Of a stretch of 64,000 nucleotides of DNA, positions 31,881 to 42,344 are shown piece by piece. Every line of letters begins with the position of its first letter. The stretch's first letter is position 1. The stretch covers positions 1,116,001-1,180,000 of the forward strand of contig JAADJZ010000012.1 in the NCBI GenBank assembly GCA_011032825.1. The letters run 5' to 3'. The notes beneath the pieces were generated by a model. The model saw only the letters and a list, made by a program, of their open reading frames with translations. It was not told the origin of the DNA and made no database searches. This stretch comes from Massariosphaeria phaeospora (Eukaryota > Ascomycota > Dothideomycetes > Pleosporales). Made by a program: the position numbers and the translations under genes.

Positions 31881-33996
31881 ATGCCGGGAAAGCTGCTCGG
31901 AGACATGGACGACGCGTTCCCAGAAATCCAGCTTCCGGAATCGCGAGTCCTGATAGTCATCACAGGTACCTATCTCCTCCCGTCGCACCTCTTACTTCTA
32001 TAAGCCCCACTCAGACATTACCTAGTATACTAGATACAGTAGGGCTTTGTAAAGATAGAGGTGGACTATCCACCTATTGCCAAAAACCCTTAGATTGTCA
32101 AGAGGATCGCCTAAAATGTGTCGTTATTGCTGACAGTCTCTAGGCGGTACAATATGCATGCGCAAATCTGAGAATGGACTGGTTCCAGCGCGAGGTTTTC
32201 TCAAAGCTGGTCTCGCACCGCGGCCCTGCTTCAACGACGGATCGTACCCGGAGCCGCTAGAAATAGTGACCGACGAAAAAGGCACGCGCAAGGCAGTGCA
32301 AAGCTTGAGGACGCCTGTTAGCTCGTATGACCGCAGAGTTCGGTACTGCGTGCTCGAATTCGAGAAACTGCTCGATAGCAGCTCGATTGACGCTGCTGGC
32401 TGGGATCAGATAGCGAACACCATCTACCAGAACTACCAGCTATTCGATGGCTTCGTCGTACTCCATGGCACCGACTCGTTGGCATACACTTGCTCGGCGT
32501 TGAGTTTCATGCTGCATAACCTGGGCAAACCGGTTATTCTCACGGGATCGCAGGCGCCGATGATGCAGCTGCAAACTGATGCAGAAGACAATCTACTGAG
32601 CTCGCTCATAATAGCAGGACACTTTATGATACCAGAAGTATGTTTGTTCTTCAACTTCAAGCTCTTTCGCGGCAATCGCGCTACCAAGGTCTCGGCAGAC
32701 GATTTTGAAGCTTTTGCGAGTCCGAATCTTCCACCGTTAGCGACAGTTACCTCGCAGAGAACGAACGTCCAATGGAACAACGTGTACCGCCCGACCGATG
32801 TCAATCCGTTCACCATCCAGACGAAACTCGATACCACACACGTGGCCTGCCTTCGAATCTTCCCGGGTATGAAACCGGAAATGGTCGATGCCGTACTGCG
32901 TTTGGAGGGCATCAAAGGACTAGTCCTGGAGACGTTTGGAGCTGGAAATACCCCGGGAGGCCCCGATAGTGCAATGACACGGATCCTAGCAGAAGCGGTC
33001 AAGAGAGGAATCGTCATAGTCAATGTGACACAGTGCCTGAGCGGCAGCGTGAGTGCGCTGTATGCTCCTGCAACCGTTTTGTGCCGGGCCGGTGTGGTAT
33101 TTGGGCAAGACTTAACCTCTGAGGCGGCGCTCACGAAGTTGGCCTACCTTTTAGCCCTCCCGGATGCGACAGCCGAAGAGGTAGCCAAGCGCATGTCAAT
33201 TTCTGTGCGAGGCGAGCTGACGGAAACGACGCGGACCCACTTCGAGCATCCGCAGAGGAGCGGTATCCTGACTCCTGAGCTATCCAACCTGACGGCGTTG
33301 GGCTACGCGGTCCAAAAGGGAAACCTGCAAGAAACCAAGGATATCATTCGAGGAGAGCCAAGATGGTTGTTGAATGATGCAGACTACAATCTCAACACAC
33401 CTGTGGTACGTACTGTTCATATCGTTACCTGACAGCAAGCCCTCGGTGTCTCTTCCCATTCGCCGGCCCTTATCTACACACGTCTTATTGAGCGGCCGGT
33501 ATCGGAAGCAGGCGTATTCCCGCCGGTTCGCAGCTGCGATGAGACAGTGCAACCGCATCATCTCTCTCGTGCGGTGTGAGGAAGAGTGCCGTCGGCACAG
33601 CGCTCGCATCGCAAACTTGGCGGTAGTACAGATGCTGGTCCTTATCTCTGGCACACCGACTGCAGAGCGGCACGGATCAAAGCTTCCCCGACGATGCAAG
33701 ATGGCGTTAGTGGGATGCAGATATGCTGACATGAGACACGTGCACAGCATCTTGCGGCGACCGGACCGAACGTCGAGATTCTGCGCGACTTCCTGGGGCA
33801 GGGCGCCTCAGTGCATCTTCGAGACCGCAGCGGGCACACGCCTCTGTACCTAGCGGCGGCTGCGGGGTTGCAGGGTCATGTGGAAATGCTGAAAGATGCC
33901 GGGGCGCATCTGCACTCTGATGAGATGGTGGCGGCAAGGCTGCATTTGGTAGAGGGCGACGGCAACGCGGCAGTCTGGGAGCTGGCGACTGGCTGA
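31881..33996 (+). CDS. cytosolic type I L-asparaginase with C-terminal ankyrin repeats
   Basis: Exons 31881-31965, 32144-33405, 33748-33996; 531 residues. An in-frame stop lies just before the ATG at 31881. The split first motif is rebuilt by splicing (VLIVITGGTICM, with the nucleophilic Thr). The second Thr-Asp pair is in VVLHGTDSLAYT, the GSQAPM loop follows, and the catalytic Lys is in FRGNRATKVSADD. These give a complete asparaginase active site (Asn to Asp plus ammonia). The C-terminus carries ankyrin repeats (NLTALGYAVQKGNLQETKDII, then TPVHLAATGPNVEILRDFL and GHTPLYLAAAAGLQGHVEML in part). No signal peptide, so it should be cytosolic, as in the mammalian ASPG-type architecture. Introns are unusually long for this window (178 and 342 nt); the first contains repeat copy B. 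Confidence 0.9.
32016..32118 (+). repeat. dispersed hairpin repeat, copy B, in asparaginase intron 1
   Basis: Lies wholly inside the 178-nt intron (31966-32143). It carries a 7-bp perfect stem, AGGTGGA (32059-32065) with TCCACCT (32069-32075). Similar to copy A over about 100 bp and to copy C around the stem. Confidence 0.6.
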
Positions 33997-35835
33997 GCTA
34001 GCCATGCACCTGTGGATAATGCTGGGTCGACGGGTAATTGTGGTGCACCTGGAAGCGTGGGCACGCGCGCAGCAGCAGAGCAGCAGCAGCAACAAGAATG
34101 GGTATTCGTGGTTGATGGACACGCAGACGATGTCGACATGTATGGCGCATTTGTGCGCAGGGTCCGGTGATGCGCCCGACCAGCACCCCTTGTAGGTATC
34201 CCATAGAGTCGGCAGCGTGGAGCAAGGGGCCTACGCGACCGCAATCTCGGTGGCTTGACCTTCGGGAGGTGTTGTTGTTATCAGTGGACAGGTCGTCTCG
34301 TCTCGCCAGCCTCGGGAGGTGCGGTTGAGCTTGAGCTTGAGCTTAAGAGCGGAGTGCGGAGTGCGGGGAAGGGCTAGGTATCTACACAACAACATGAACA
34401 GGCGGCGGAGAGCAGCGGCCGGAAGCAGAAGGCGCAATGTTCCCGCTCCCCTGAAGTTCCGCGGCGTGCTCGGGAGCAGGAGCAGGGCAGGGCAGGGGCC
34501 ACAGGGCTTGTTTTTCGGCTACCACCTAACTCCGTAGCAGAACTGCCAAGCGATTGTATCTCCTCCTCCTCCTCCTCCTCCTCGGCGACTGACCGACCGT
34601 CGCCCTACAGCGCAGAGCGCACGTCTGACAGCGTGTCTAGCGCCGCTGGTATTTGTCGCTGTGCGGAATCCGGATAGCCTGTGTCTACTTATCTGCTCCA
34701 CTTCCTCCGTCCGCTGATGCTACCTGCCGCTTTCCCCGCAGTTGGGCTGCCCACCTATCCCCGCGCCTCTCTGCATCACGGAGCAGAACGTGGAGGCAGC
34801 GCTCGCCGGCTGCGACTCCGGGCCATGGTCTGAGATTCAGTCTCTGCCGCGCGCTGCTGCTCTGCGCCGGCTGCCTGTCGTCGCCGCCGGAACACGTGGC
34901 CGAGATAGACGGTCGTCGGCGGGCAGCTTGGGCCTTGGGCTCGACAGTCACCAGTGCTACACCGTGTGCGTCCAGCACGTCTCATGCGCCATCTATCATC
35001 TATTGGAGACCAAGCTGCCCGCCATATTGCGCTCTTGCTGCTCCGTAGCGCCTCGCCGCTCCCGGCGCAGTCTTCACTCAGCACGAGGTTGGCATGCTAA
35101 CCGCACAATGGTCCAGCCGTGCTCCAATTCGTCCCTATGCGCTGCTATTAGGTAATTCTGCCCACCATGACGCTGCGAAGACGCTCGTCAGTACCACAGG
35201 ACGGCTGTCTGTGTTTTCCTTCTCCAGCATCTCCGGCCGAGTGTCGTTCTTGTTGCGTTGGGTGCGCTGTTGCTCATAAACCTTCCCTCACCCAGACACG
35301 CTCTACTACTAGGCCCTGCGGAAGCTCTACCTACTGCGTCACATCTAGCTCGCCCACCTGCACCCTGCATACCCGACCCGACACACTACCCTCACGTGTC
35401 CCGTACCTGACCGGCTCTCGACACTGTCCAGGCTCGAGAGACCTAGGTAGTCTGCCTATCGGTTTTCTTTGTGCGACCGCCAGCACGTGCGATCCAAGGT
35501 TCCAAGGTTGGCTGGTGACTGGCTGCCCGATTGCGGCAACCTACACACCGACTCCGCTGTCAACCCAAATTCGACCCAGGCGCGCAACCCTCGCACCATC
35601 GTTATCTCTCGAGATATCACCCAGCTCTGCGCCACTCAACTTCAGCTACTCCCTCCCCCGCCTTTCCAGAAGCAGCCTTCCGCGGCGCTCCCGTCTGCTC
35701 GCTGCTATATCAACGCGTCCGTCCCCAGTGTGCTGCATGCCGAACACCTGACGCCGGCCCTTGAAGAACCAACTTACCCTTCAGTCTTTTCCTTCACCTT
35801 CTCTTGTACCCTCGTCTATCTGCATTACGTCACGA
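33997..35835. other. long GC/CT-rich intergenic region upstream of nmrA
   Basis: 1839 bp with many overlapping frames on both strands, all Ser/Pro/Arg/Cys-rich without domains, typical of a CT-rich fungal promoter and 5' leader. It includes a CAG/CAA run near 34069-34095 and a TCC run at 34561-34583. I call no gene here; a leader with upstream short frames is possible. Confidence 0.45.
34561..34583. repeat. (TCC)n microsatellite
   Basis: An uninterrupted trinucleotide run of about 7-8 units in the nmrA upstream region. Confidence 0.9.
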
Positions 35836-37038
35836 ATGCAGAGGACCGTGGTCACCATCAACAGCAATGGCCGCCAATCGGCGAGCTTCATTCGGGTTGC
35901 ATCCGCAGTAGGATGGCAGGTTCGCGCGCAAATGCGAGACTTGTGCGGAATCGTAGCCGAAGAGCTTGCTGAGTTGCCAAACGTCACCGTCTTCGTTGGA
36001 CACCTCGAGGATGGCAAATTTTTGGACGACCTGTTCAAAGGCGCGCATTGCGCATTCATCAATACCACGCATTGGGGAGACGAGGTTGCCATTGGTCGGT
36101 CGCTTGCCGATGCCGCGAAGAAGGCCAGCATCCAGCACTATATTTATTCCAGCATGCCGGACCACTCTGTCTTCGATAGAAAATGGAGGGCACTTCCTTT
36201 GTGGGCTCCAAAGTTCGCCGTCGAGCGATACATACGCCAAATCGGCTTGCCAGCGACCTTTGTGTATTGCGGCATCTATCATAACAACTTCACCGGCCTG
36301 GACTTCCCTCTCTTCCGCATGGAAAATCAACCGGATGGGAGCTTCATCTGGCAAGCGCCTTTCCACCCCGATCATTCTCTTCCGTGGTTGGACTCTGAGC
36401 ATGACGTTGGCCCTGCCGTCTTCCAGCTATTCAAAGATGGGCCGCGGAAGTGGAACGGCAGACGGTAAGCGCATCTTTAATCGCACGACTATCCCCGCAT
36501 ATGGACTTCTTTTCCCCGCAGATCTACCTCTCAGTGGCCATCATGTCCAGATCTCTTCCCAAGCTCCCAAGTTTCATGTCCCCTTCCCCTGGCTGGCTCA
36601 CGTAATATCCCACCATATTTCTACGCCATGCGTCGCCTTGCTTAACATCATGCTGACCACCTTCTCAGCATTCCGCTTGCTTATTCCATTCTGACTCCGA
36701 GAGAAGTTTGCAACGCTTTTAGTCGTGGACTCGGAAGGCCCGTTCAGTACAAGCGTGGCCCTATCATCATCAATGTTCCTACTCCGATCGGTTATCGAGA
36801 GCATCTGTCCGCCCTAGATGAGACCCTGGCCGAGAAAGCCGCTCCGTACTTTGGTCCCGATCTTGAAAAGGACTGTCCCGGACTAGCAGTTGAACTCTGG
36901 GAAGGCTACCGCGGCATGGAAGAGTACGCACGAGAGGTGTTTCCTGTAGAGGAGGCTGCGAACGGCCTGCCGTGGACAGAAGAGGAGGTAGAGACACCAC
37001 GCCAAGAAGTCGAAGTAGATTTTCAAGTAAATTGCTAA
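35836..37038 (+). CDS. nmrA: NmrA nitrogen metabolite repression regulator
   Basis: Exons 35836-36464 and 36669-37038; 332 residues with a 204-nt intron in phase 2. The Rossmann-type N-terminus (VVTINSNGRQSASFIRVAS) has the NxxGRQ variant of the glycine motif seen in NmrA. Other blocks are FINTTHWGDEVAIGRSLADAAK, HYIYSSMPDHSVFD, WAPKFAVERYIRQIGLPATFVY and WLDSEHDVGPAVFQLFKDGP. NmrA binds NAD rather than reducing substrates, and represses the GATA activator AreA when ammonium or glutamine is plentiful; it acts in nucleus and cytosol. The start at 35836 is chosen because the nucleotide-binding strand follows at once; an upstream in-frame ATG at 35761 lies in leader-like sequence. The intron is about four times the local norm. 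Confidence 0.92.
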
Positions 37039-37660
37039 CGCAGTGGTCACGCAGGAACCATTCACAGAACCACAACGTAATAGCGTTGACGTCCGTCTTA
37101 TCGAGCAGCTGAACCACGCCAGGCTCTAGTAAACATACATACACACACTTCTTTTCTTCATCGGCGTCAGTGGCAGCATTTCCTGGGCGGATATCTGACT
37201 ACCAACTCCCATTTTAGCATTTGCAGGGGAAACTGCGGAGTGTGCATAACAGAGTTGGATATTGCGGTTTGCGTTTGTAAGGATTGGCTAGTGCGTCCAA
37301 GCATGGTGTTTGGGCATGGTTCAAGGCATGGGAGGATTGCATCATATGGTGGTATTTGCATCCAACAAAAGTAAATCTTCGGTCTTATTGAGAGACACAA
37401 TAAAGGGACTCCATTTCGGCAATTGGCATGCTAATGTCATCGTCTGCATACTCTGATCTCCCCGAATTGAATATTCACTTTTTAGTGAGAAGCGGGCAAG
37501 TAATGCGGAAAGCACTATAGTCCGTTTCCAGAAGACAGGAAACCTTTACTGCACACGTTGAACATAGATAGTGCAAATGTCTAGGGGAGTCGTGTAATGG
37601 CCCATAAGGGTTAGTTGTGCTTATGTCATCCATGCGCAACTTCGTGTTCGACATTTCTAA
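37039..37660. other. intergenic, nothing recognised
   Basis: 622 bp between two plus-strand genes; only short unsupported frames. Confidence 0.45.
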
Positions 37661-38650
37661 ATGTACGCATCAACTTCGCGACGCCAACGACAACACTCCA
37701 CGACCATGTCCGTAGTAGCGACGACTGTGCGGGCTGCGGCCAAGTACATGTTACCCAAATCCGCAGTCCCCAAAGATGTCTCCGCCGTACCTAGGAGACT
37801 AGGGAAGTGGAGAGAAGGGACAAACTCGAACACCAAAGTTTTCATCAACCGCATGCACAAGGGGCTCTACCCTGATCTATACGATACGAATGGCGCACCG
37901 GTCGTGGATTTAGAAGCTCCAGATGAACCACCGAAGACGCCGAGGGCGGTCAAGAGGGAGATACAGCAACGAATGGCAGGACGTAGTTGGGAACTACCAC
38001 AGCGTATGTACAGCCCCTGCGCACAAGCCCGACGACGGATTTCTAGACGTGGAGGGAATTGAATCGACGGGTCGGTTTATAACAGAGCCATCGTACTAAC
38101 GGTACCAGAACGCAAGATTATCGTCTATCCCAACAAACTCACTATCAAGAAAACCTGCCCCGACCCTGTCGGCACCATCACAGCCGCGCAAATCGCACTC
38201 CTCGACCCCACGGGCGCGCGAACCCGCCTCTTCGCAAAAGACAACCCGGAATGCGCTCGTGTCGGCGACATCCTGCTCGTGCGGCTGCGCACCGGCGACC
38301 CCTTCGCCGGCGTGTGCATCAACATCCGGCGGCGCGCGGCCGACACAGCGATTCTGCTGCGCGGCCAGCTGACGCGCGTCGGCGTCGAGATGTGGTACAA
38401 AGTGTACAGTCCGCTGGTCGAAGGCATCGAGGTTGTGCAGCGCGCAGCCAAGAGGGCCAGGAGAGCCCGGTTGACGTATATGCGCAACGTAAAGCACGAC
38501 CGGGGCAGTGTCGAGAATGTGGTGCGCATGTATTTGCGGCAGAAGGCGGCGCTGGGGACGGCCGAGGGGCAGAAGAAGAAGGGGTTGGGTGGCGCGGTGC
38601 TGCATGCGCCCAGGGGGAAGAAGGGCAAGGGCCGGGGAAAGAAGAGGTAG
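37661..38650 (+). CDS. img1: mitochondrial large-subunit ribosomal protein bL19m
   Basis: Exons 37661-38003 and 38109-38650; 294 residues, intron 105 nt. An in-frame TAA directly precedes the ATG at 37661; a second in-frame ATG at 37706 (context GACCATG) is an alternative start. The N-terminus is basic and Ser/Thr-rich, as in a mitochondrial presequence. The bL19 fold is visible in exon 2: VGDILLVRLRTGDPFAGVCINIRRR, ILLRGQLTRVGVEMWYKVYSP and VQRAAKRARRARLTYMRN (in part). The C-terminal Lys/Gly-rich extension (KKGKGRGKKR) is typical of organellar ribosomal proteins binding rRNA. With mL57 it is the second mitoribosomal large-subunit gene of the window. Confidence 0.87.
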
Positions 38651-38987
38651 TGGAGTCTAGGGCGTGTAGCAGGAATATACTGTACAAAAGGCATCATGTG
38701 CTGTGCGGCATTACAGCACTGGTGTACGTTATGTACTCGTATGTGGCTGTATACAAGACTTCCATGTTCAAGGCATGCCTGCTCTGGCGCTTGATGGCGG
38801 GCTGCTCGGGCACTAAAAGCTGGTACGTGACTGATCTCAACAGCCTATTCAACACGCTCAACGACGCTCTATCATCTTATCAGCTAAACCTACAGACTAG
38901 GTTACACCTTAGACCCTTGGTCCCTCTCCCCGCAACTCCAATGCCTATTTCCACTCTACGGACTACTTACCAAACTGCCAAGTGCAC
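38651..38987. other. convergent 3' gap
   Basis: 337 bp between converging genes; no feature recognised. Confidence 0.5.
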
Positions 38988-40022
38988 TTACTCACTCTTC
39001 TTCCCATCTTGCCCGTTCCCTGTCTCCTTCTCACTACCGTCCTTCTCCCCGTCCTGCTTCTCCTGTTCCTGCTCCTTCTCCCCTTCCTCTCCCTCTCCCT
39101 CAGCATCTGCCCCCTCCGCTCTCCCACCCCCTTGCCTCGCATCCGCAGCACGTGCACCACCGCCATTGGCATCCCCAACGCCCACAGTATCCGCCCCACC
39201 ATTTCCCCGCCCGCCCCCTCCCAGCCCATTATTATTCCCCAGCACAGGCTGCGGCGTGCGATCCACGCCCCTCACCTGATTCTGCGCGAATCGGGACGGC
39301 CGCGCGGGAGGAGCTCGAGTCACGCGCGGAGTGTTGTTTTTGCCGGGCAGTTTGCTGGGGTTGATTTTGTCGCGGCCGAGAGTGGTTATGCCGGGGACGG
39401 CGGGGTTGATGGGCCGCTTGGGAGCTAAGCCGTTGCGCTTGTCTGCGGGGGAAATGTGTGAAGGCCAAGGTGGTAGAGACGAGTGGTAGTTGTGCGCGTC
39501 GTCGCTAGACAGGTCGTCGCTGTGCGGTTCGCGCTCGAAGGCATCCAAGCCCACATAGTAGCCGCGGCGTCTGTGAGGGGCGTGCTGCCGTCGACGTTTG
39601 TGCTCGACTGTGCCATTTGCGGCCGTGGAATCCGGGGTCAGTGTGGGAAGAGCGGGTCTGTACCATCCCACGTCAGGTGCAATGAAACGCGGTTCCGGAG
39701 CTGCGTCGAGCGGCTCGATTACGTCGGCGGGCATGGTGGCTCCAGGAAGTTCAAAGAGCGGGACGACGGGCTCCAGTGCTGTTCTGTCTTGCGGCGCATC
39801 AGCGGGCGCGGGAACTGCGTCGGGTTTGGCGTTGGGTGGTGGGACTGCGTAGACGGTTCTTGGATGGTAAAAGGGGGGTAGGGAGATGGGGAAGATGAGG
39901 GCGTGCAGCGAGTCGAGGGCGCGCTTTTGCTGCATGGCGATGTGCACGAGCGCGGAGAGGATGAGGGCTAGAAACACCCAGAGGCCGGCATCTACGGGGA
40001 TGGTGAGGATTGGGTTGGGCAT
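38988..40022 (-). CDS. N-terminally membrane-anchored disordered protein, unknown
   Basis: Single exon, 344 codons. Residues about 12-32 form a hydrophobic helix (GLWVFLALILSALVHIAM) that is probably an uncleaved anchor. Then come a Pro/Ala-rich linker, a basic patch (EHKRRRQHAPHRRRGYYVG) and a Gly/Asn tract. The tail is dominated by Glu, Gly and Lys (EGEGEEGEKEQEQEKQDGEK). No enzymatic motif. Long frames exist on the opposite strand because of GC bias, but only this one has an anchor helix and a coherent charge pattern. Function unknown. Confidence 0.65.
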   Translation of the reverse strand: MPNPILTIPVDAGLWVFLALILSALVHIAMQQKRALDSLHALIFPISLPPFYHPRTVYAVPPPNAKPDAVPAPADAPQDRTALEPVVPLFELPGATMPADVIEPLDAAPEPRFIAPDVGWYRPALPTLTPDSTAANGTVEHKRRRQHAPHRRRGYYVGLDAFEREPHSDDLSSDDAHNYHSSLPPWPSHISPADKRNGLAPKRPINPAVPGITTLGRDKINPSKLPGKNNTPRVTRAPPARPSRFAQNQVRGVDRTPQPVLGNNNGLGGGGRGNGGADTVGVGDANGGGARAADARQGGGRAEGADAEGEGEEGEKEQEQEKQDGEKDGSEKETGNGQDGKKSE

Positions 40023-41092
40023 GGTGGGTGGGTTGGTATGGTTTAGTATGGTTTTGAGATGGGGAATTCGGATGACTAGAGTGTGGGGATGGATGTAAGG
40101 GAAGTTATGGTTTATGCTGCAATGGATGGATGGGAGGGAATTCGGGATTGTTTAAGTACTTGCGTGAGCGTGGATAATGAACTTAAACGTATATATGTAC
40201 GTACTTAATTACGTACTATATCTACACGTTTGTGTGTGGTTCAGGGGCGTTGTTGATGACGGTGGCGGACACGTTGGGGGTGGTGTTGACTGCGACGAAC
40301 GATGACCAGCTCAGCCCAGTTCAGTTCAGTTCAGTTCAGTTCAGTTCAGTTCAGTTCAGTTCAGTTCAGTTCAGTTCAGTTCAGTTCAGTTCAGTTCAGT
40401 TCAGTTCAGTTCGGCAGTTCAGAGCAGAGCAGAGCAACTGCATGTGCATATCATCGTATGCGAATGAGCTGGGTAGGCTTCGTAGAAAGTATAGGAGTAC
40501 AGGTGAGTTTATAGCCTCTAAAAAGATAACAATAAGTATCTACTGAGCGAAGAGCGCGGAACCGTCGTTCTCATCGCTCGTATATCTCTTAGGCTTTTTT
40601 GTTTTCTCGAACGAAGCACAGTTCAGTGTTGAGCGCTGTGTGGCAACTATGATTTCGCACACATCTGGTTCGTTGTGTTATCATTTTAACCTTGCCAGGT
40701 GTGTAATGAGTTGAGCGCTGCACGTGAAGGAACTGGAGTTGAGACTGGCTAGGAGGAACTGAACTGAACTGGGTGATATGTTGTGTCGTGGTGATGTGCT
40801 TCTCTGTCTGTGGTACAATGATCTACATTTATCCTCGTGGCAGACTTCATTGCCGAGTAAGACACGAAGTAGATTTTAGGTAATCTTCTCGGCAGTATAG
40901 AAGAATCTAGCAACTAGTAAACAGTGTAGCTTAGTCTTTAGGATATCTTGTTGTATCTAGCACACTACGTAATGTCGATACTGGTAGAGGCAAGATAAAA
41001 CGGTTACGTAGAGACACATTGGAAACGAATCGTAACAGCGGGATGTACTCACATCTCCTCATAACTTTGACGTAATGTACGATACGTTAGGT
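40023..41092. other. intergenic with pentanucleotide array
   Basis: 1070 bp. Contains the (CAGTT)19 array and otherwise moderately AT-rich unique-looking sequence. This is the last stretch before the decayed region. Confidence 0.5.
40317..40411. repeat. (CAGTT)19 microsatellite
   Basis: Nineteen perfect tandem copies of a 5-bp unit. The open frames across it are an artefact of the repeat. Confidence 0.97.
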
Positions 41093-41749
41093 TCACTTTC
41101 GACTGTCTTCGTTGCTTTCAAACACCTTTCCATTGTCAAAGAAGCCCTTCCCATCCTTCGTCGTCGCATTCAGCCTCTCTAGAATGTACTCTCCGGCCCG
41201 AATCGGCGGATACCCTCCCTTCCTCTCCCCCTGGTCCAAACACGTCGGTAGAGTCTCCACTACCTCATCGTAGTTGACACTGAAGAAGAACGGCACGCTA
41301 TATCTCGCCTCACTGCCCTTATTCACAACCCGGTGGATTGTCGATTTGTAGATGCCGTTCGTCTAGCGCATGAGGAAGTCCGCGACGTTGACGATGAAGG
41401 AGTTCGGAACAGGAGTAGCCTGGTGCCAATGGCCGGAGGGCTTGAGTATCTCGAGACCTGGTGCGGGGGAAGAGAGGAGGAGGGTGAAGCATTCGTAATC
41501 GGAGTGGGCGCCAAGGCCGATTTCTGGTTCTTTGGAGGTTTTGGGTTGAAATGGTTTGGCGCGCGGGTAGTATAGAAGGCGCGCGATACCGCCCGGGTGC
41601 GTTATCATATGATCGAAGTGGTTTTCTGGGAGGTGGAGGGAGAGAGCGAAGAGACGGAAGAGATGACTAGCTAATTCAGTAACCAGGTCTAGATCAGCGC
41701 TATTATGAACTTTAACTGTGTGTAACCACCATTTTACTTGTATATTCAA
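41093..41749 (-). pseudogene. 2-oxoglutarate/Fe(II) oxygenase, 5'-truncated with internal stop
   Basis: The minus frame shows the isopenicillin-N-synthase-like fold: LFRLFALSLHLPENHFD, LLYYP, then the first iron ligands in LGAHSDYECFTLL, and PNSFIVNVADFLMR. A TAG follows at 41365-41363, and the same frame goes on with TNGIYKSTIHRVVN, which holds the distal iron-binding His, to a natural stop at 41093. The conserved residue before TNG is Trp in this family, so TGG to TAG (CpA to TpA on the other strand) is the likely lesion, a RIP-type change. The N-terminal ~100 residues are missing; homology fades at about 41,750 where transposon B begins. Probably a dead gene at the edge of the repeat block; what the substrate was is unknown. 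Confidence 0.75.
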
Positions 41750-41923
41750 AAGAAATTGGGACTAGACTTGCCGCGCTGTAGTAACGTGTCCGTGCGCGTG
41801 ATGCACGCGGAACACTATAAACGTTCTACTAGCAATGAGGCAATAGAGCCAGCTACAATCAATATTATCATAAGAATTTTTAGCAGAGTACTATATTGAT
41901 ACTTGCGATTAATTTGCGCTACT

Positions 41924-41935
41924 TATATCTATCTA
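41924..41935. repeat. 12-bp target duplication, left copy
   Basis: TATATCTATCTA, identical to 42325-42336 on the other side of the MITE-like element. Confidence 0.7.
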
Positions 41936-42324
41936 CGCTGGCGAATGGGTAGGGGGTACCCATCGATGGGTATAGGTTGGGTTATGGGTCGCACAGACCT
42001 TGGGTTAAGGTTGGGTTAGAGTTAACCTAGCGTGGGTAGGGGTTGGGTTAGGGTGGTCAAAGCTCTGGGTTGGGGGTTAGGTTAGGGTTACCTAAATAGT
42101 TAAGAAACTGTGATAAGTAAATGTGATAAATATACATAGAAAACTTAATATTAATATAGGTTGTAAATATTATGTAAGACCCAACCACAACCCTAAGCTT
42201 TGACCACTCTAACCCAACCTCTACCCAAGCTGCTTAGTAACTAGCGCGGGTTAAGGCTAGGGTTGGGTTGAGGTCTGACGTAAGCTAACCCAACCCTAAC
42301 CCAACCTCTACCCATTTACCAGCC
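41936..42324. mobile_element. 389-bp MITE-like element built of telomere-like motifs
   Basis: Flanked by identical 12-bp direct repeats TATATCTATCTA (41924-41935 and 42325-42336). The ends are inverted: GCTGGCGAATGGGTAG on the left, and on the right the inverse of GCTGGTAAATGGGTAG. Inside each end are degenerate GGGTTAGGGTTGGGTT-like motifs, G-rich on the left half and C-rich on the right half. A second inverted pair, centred on GGTCAAAGCT, lies at about 42034-42064 and 42198-42229. The middle is AT-rich with no coding capacity. Non-autonomous; class undetermined. Confidence 0.7.
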
Positions 42325-42336
42325 TATATCTATCTA
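42325..42336. repeat. 12-bp target duplication, right copy
   Basis: Identical to 41924-41935. Confidence 0.7.
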
Positions 42337-42344
42337 GAAACTTG

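Noticed and set aside
34653..35751. several 60-190-codon frames upstream of nmrA
   Set aside because: They overlap each other on both strands, are Ser/Pro/Cys/Arg-rich and reflect a CT-rich leader.
40317..40411. CRISPR-like array
   Set aside because: A simple 5-bp tandem repeat without spacers, in a eukaryote.
41940..42320. chromosome end (telomere) signal
   Set aside because: The motifs are degenerate, inverted, bounded by a target duplication and embedded inside transposon A, with genes on both sides.
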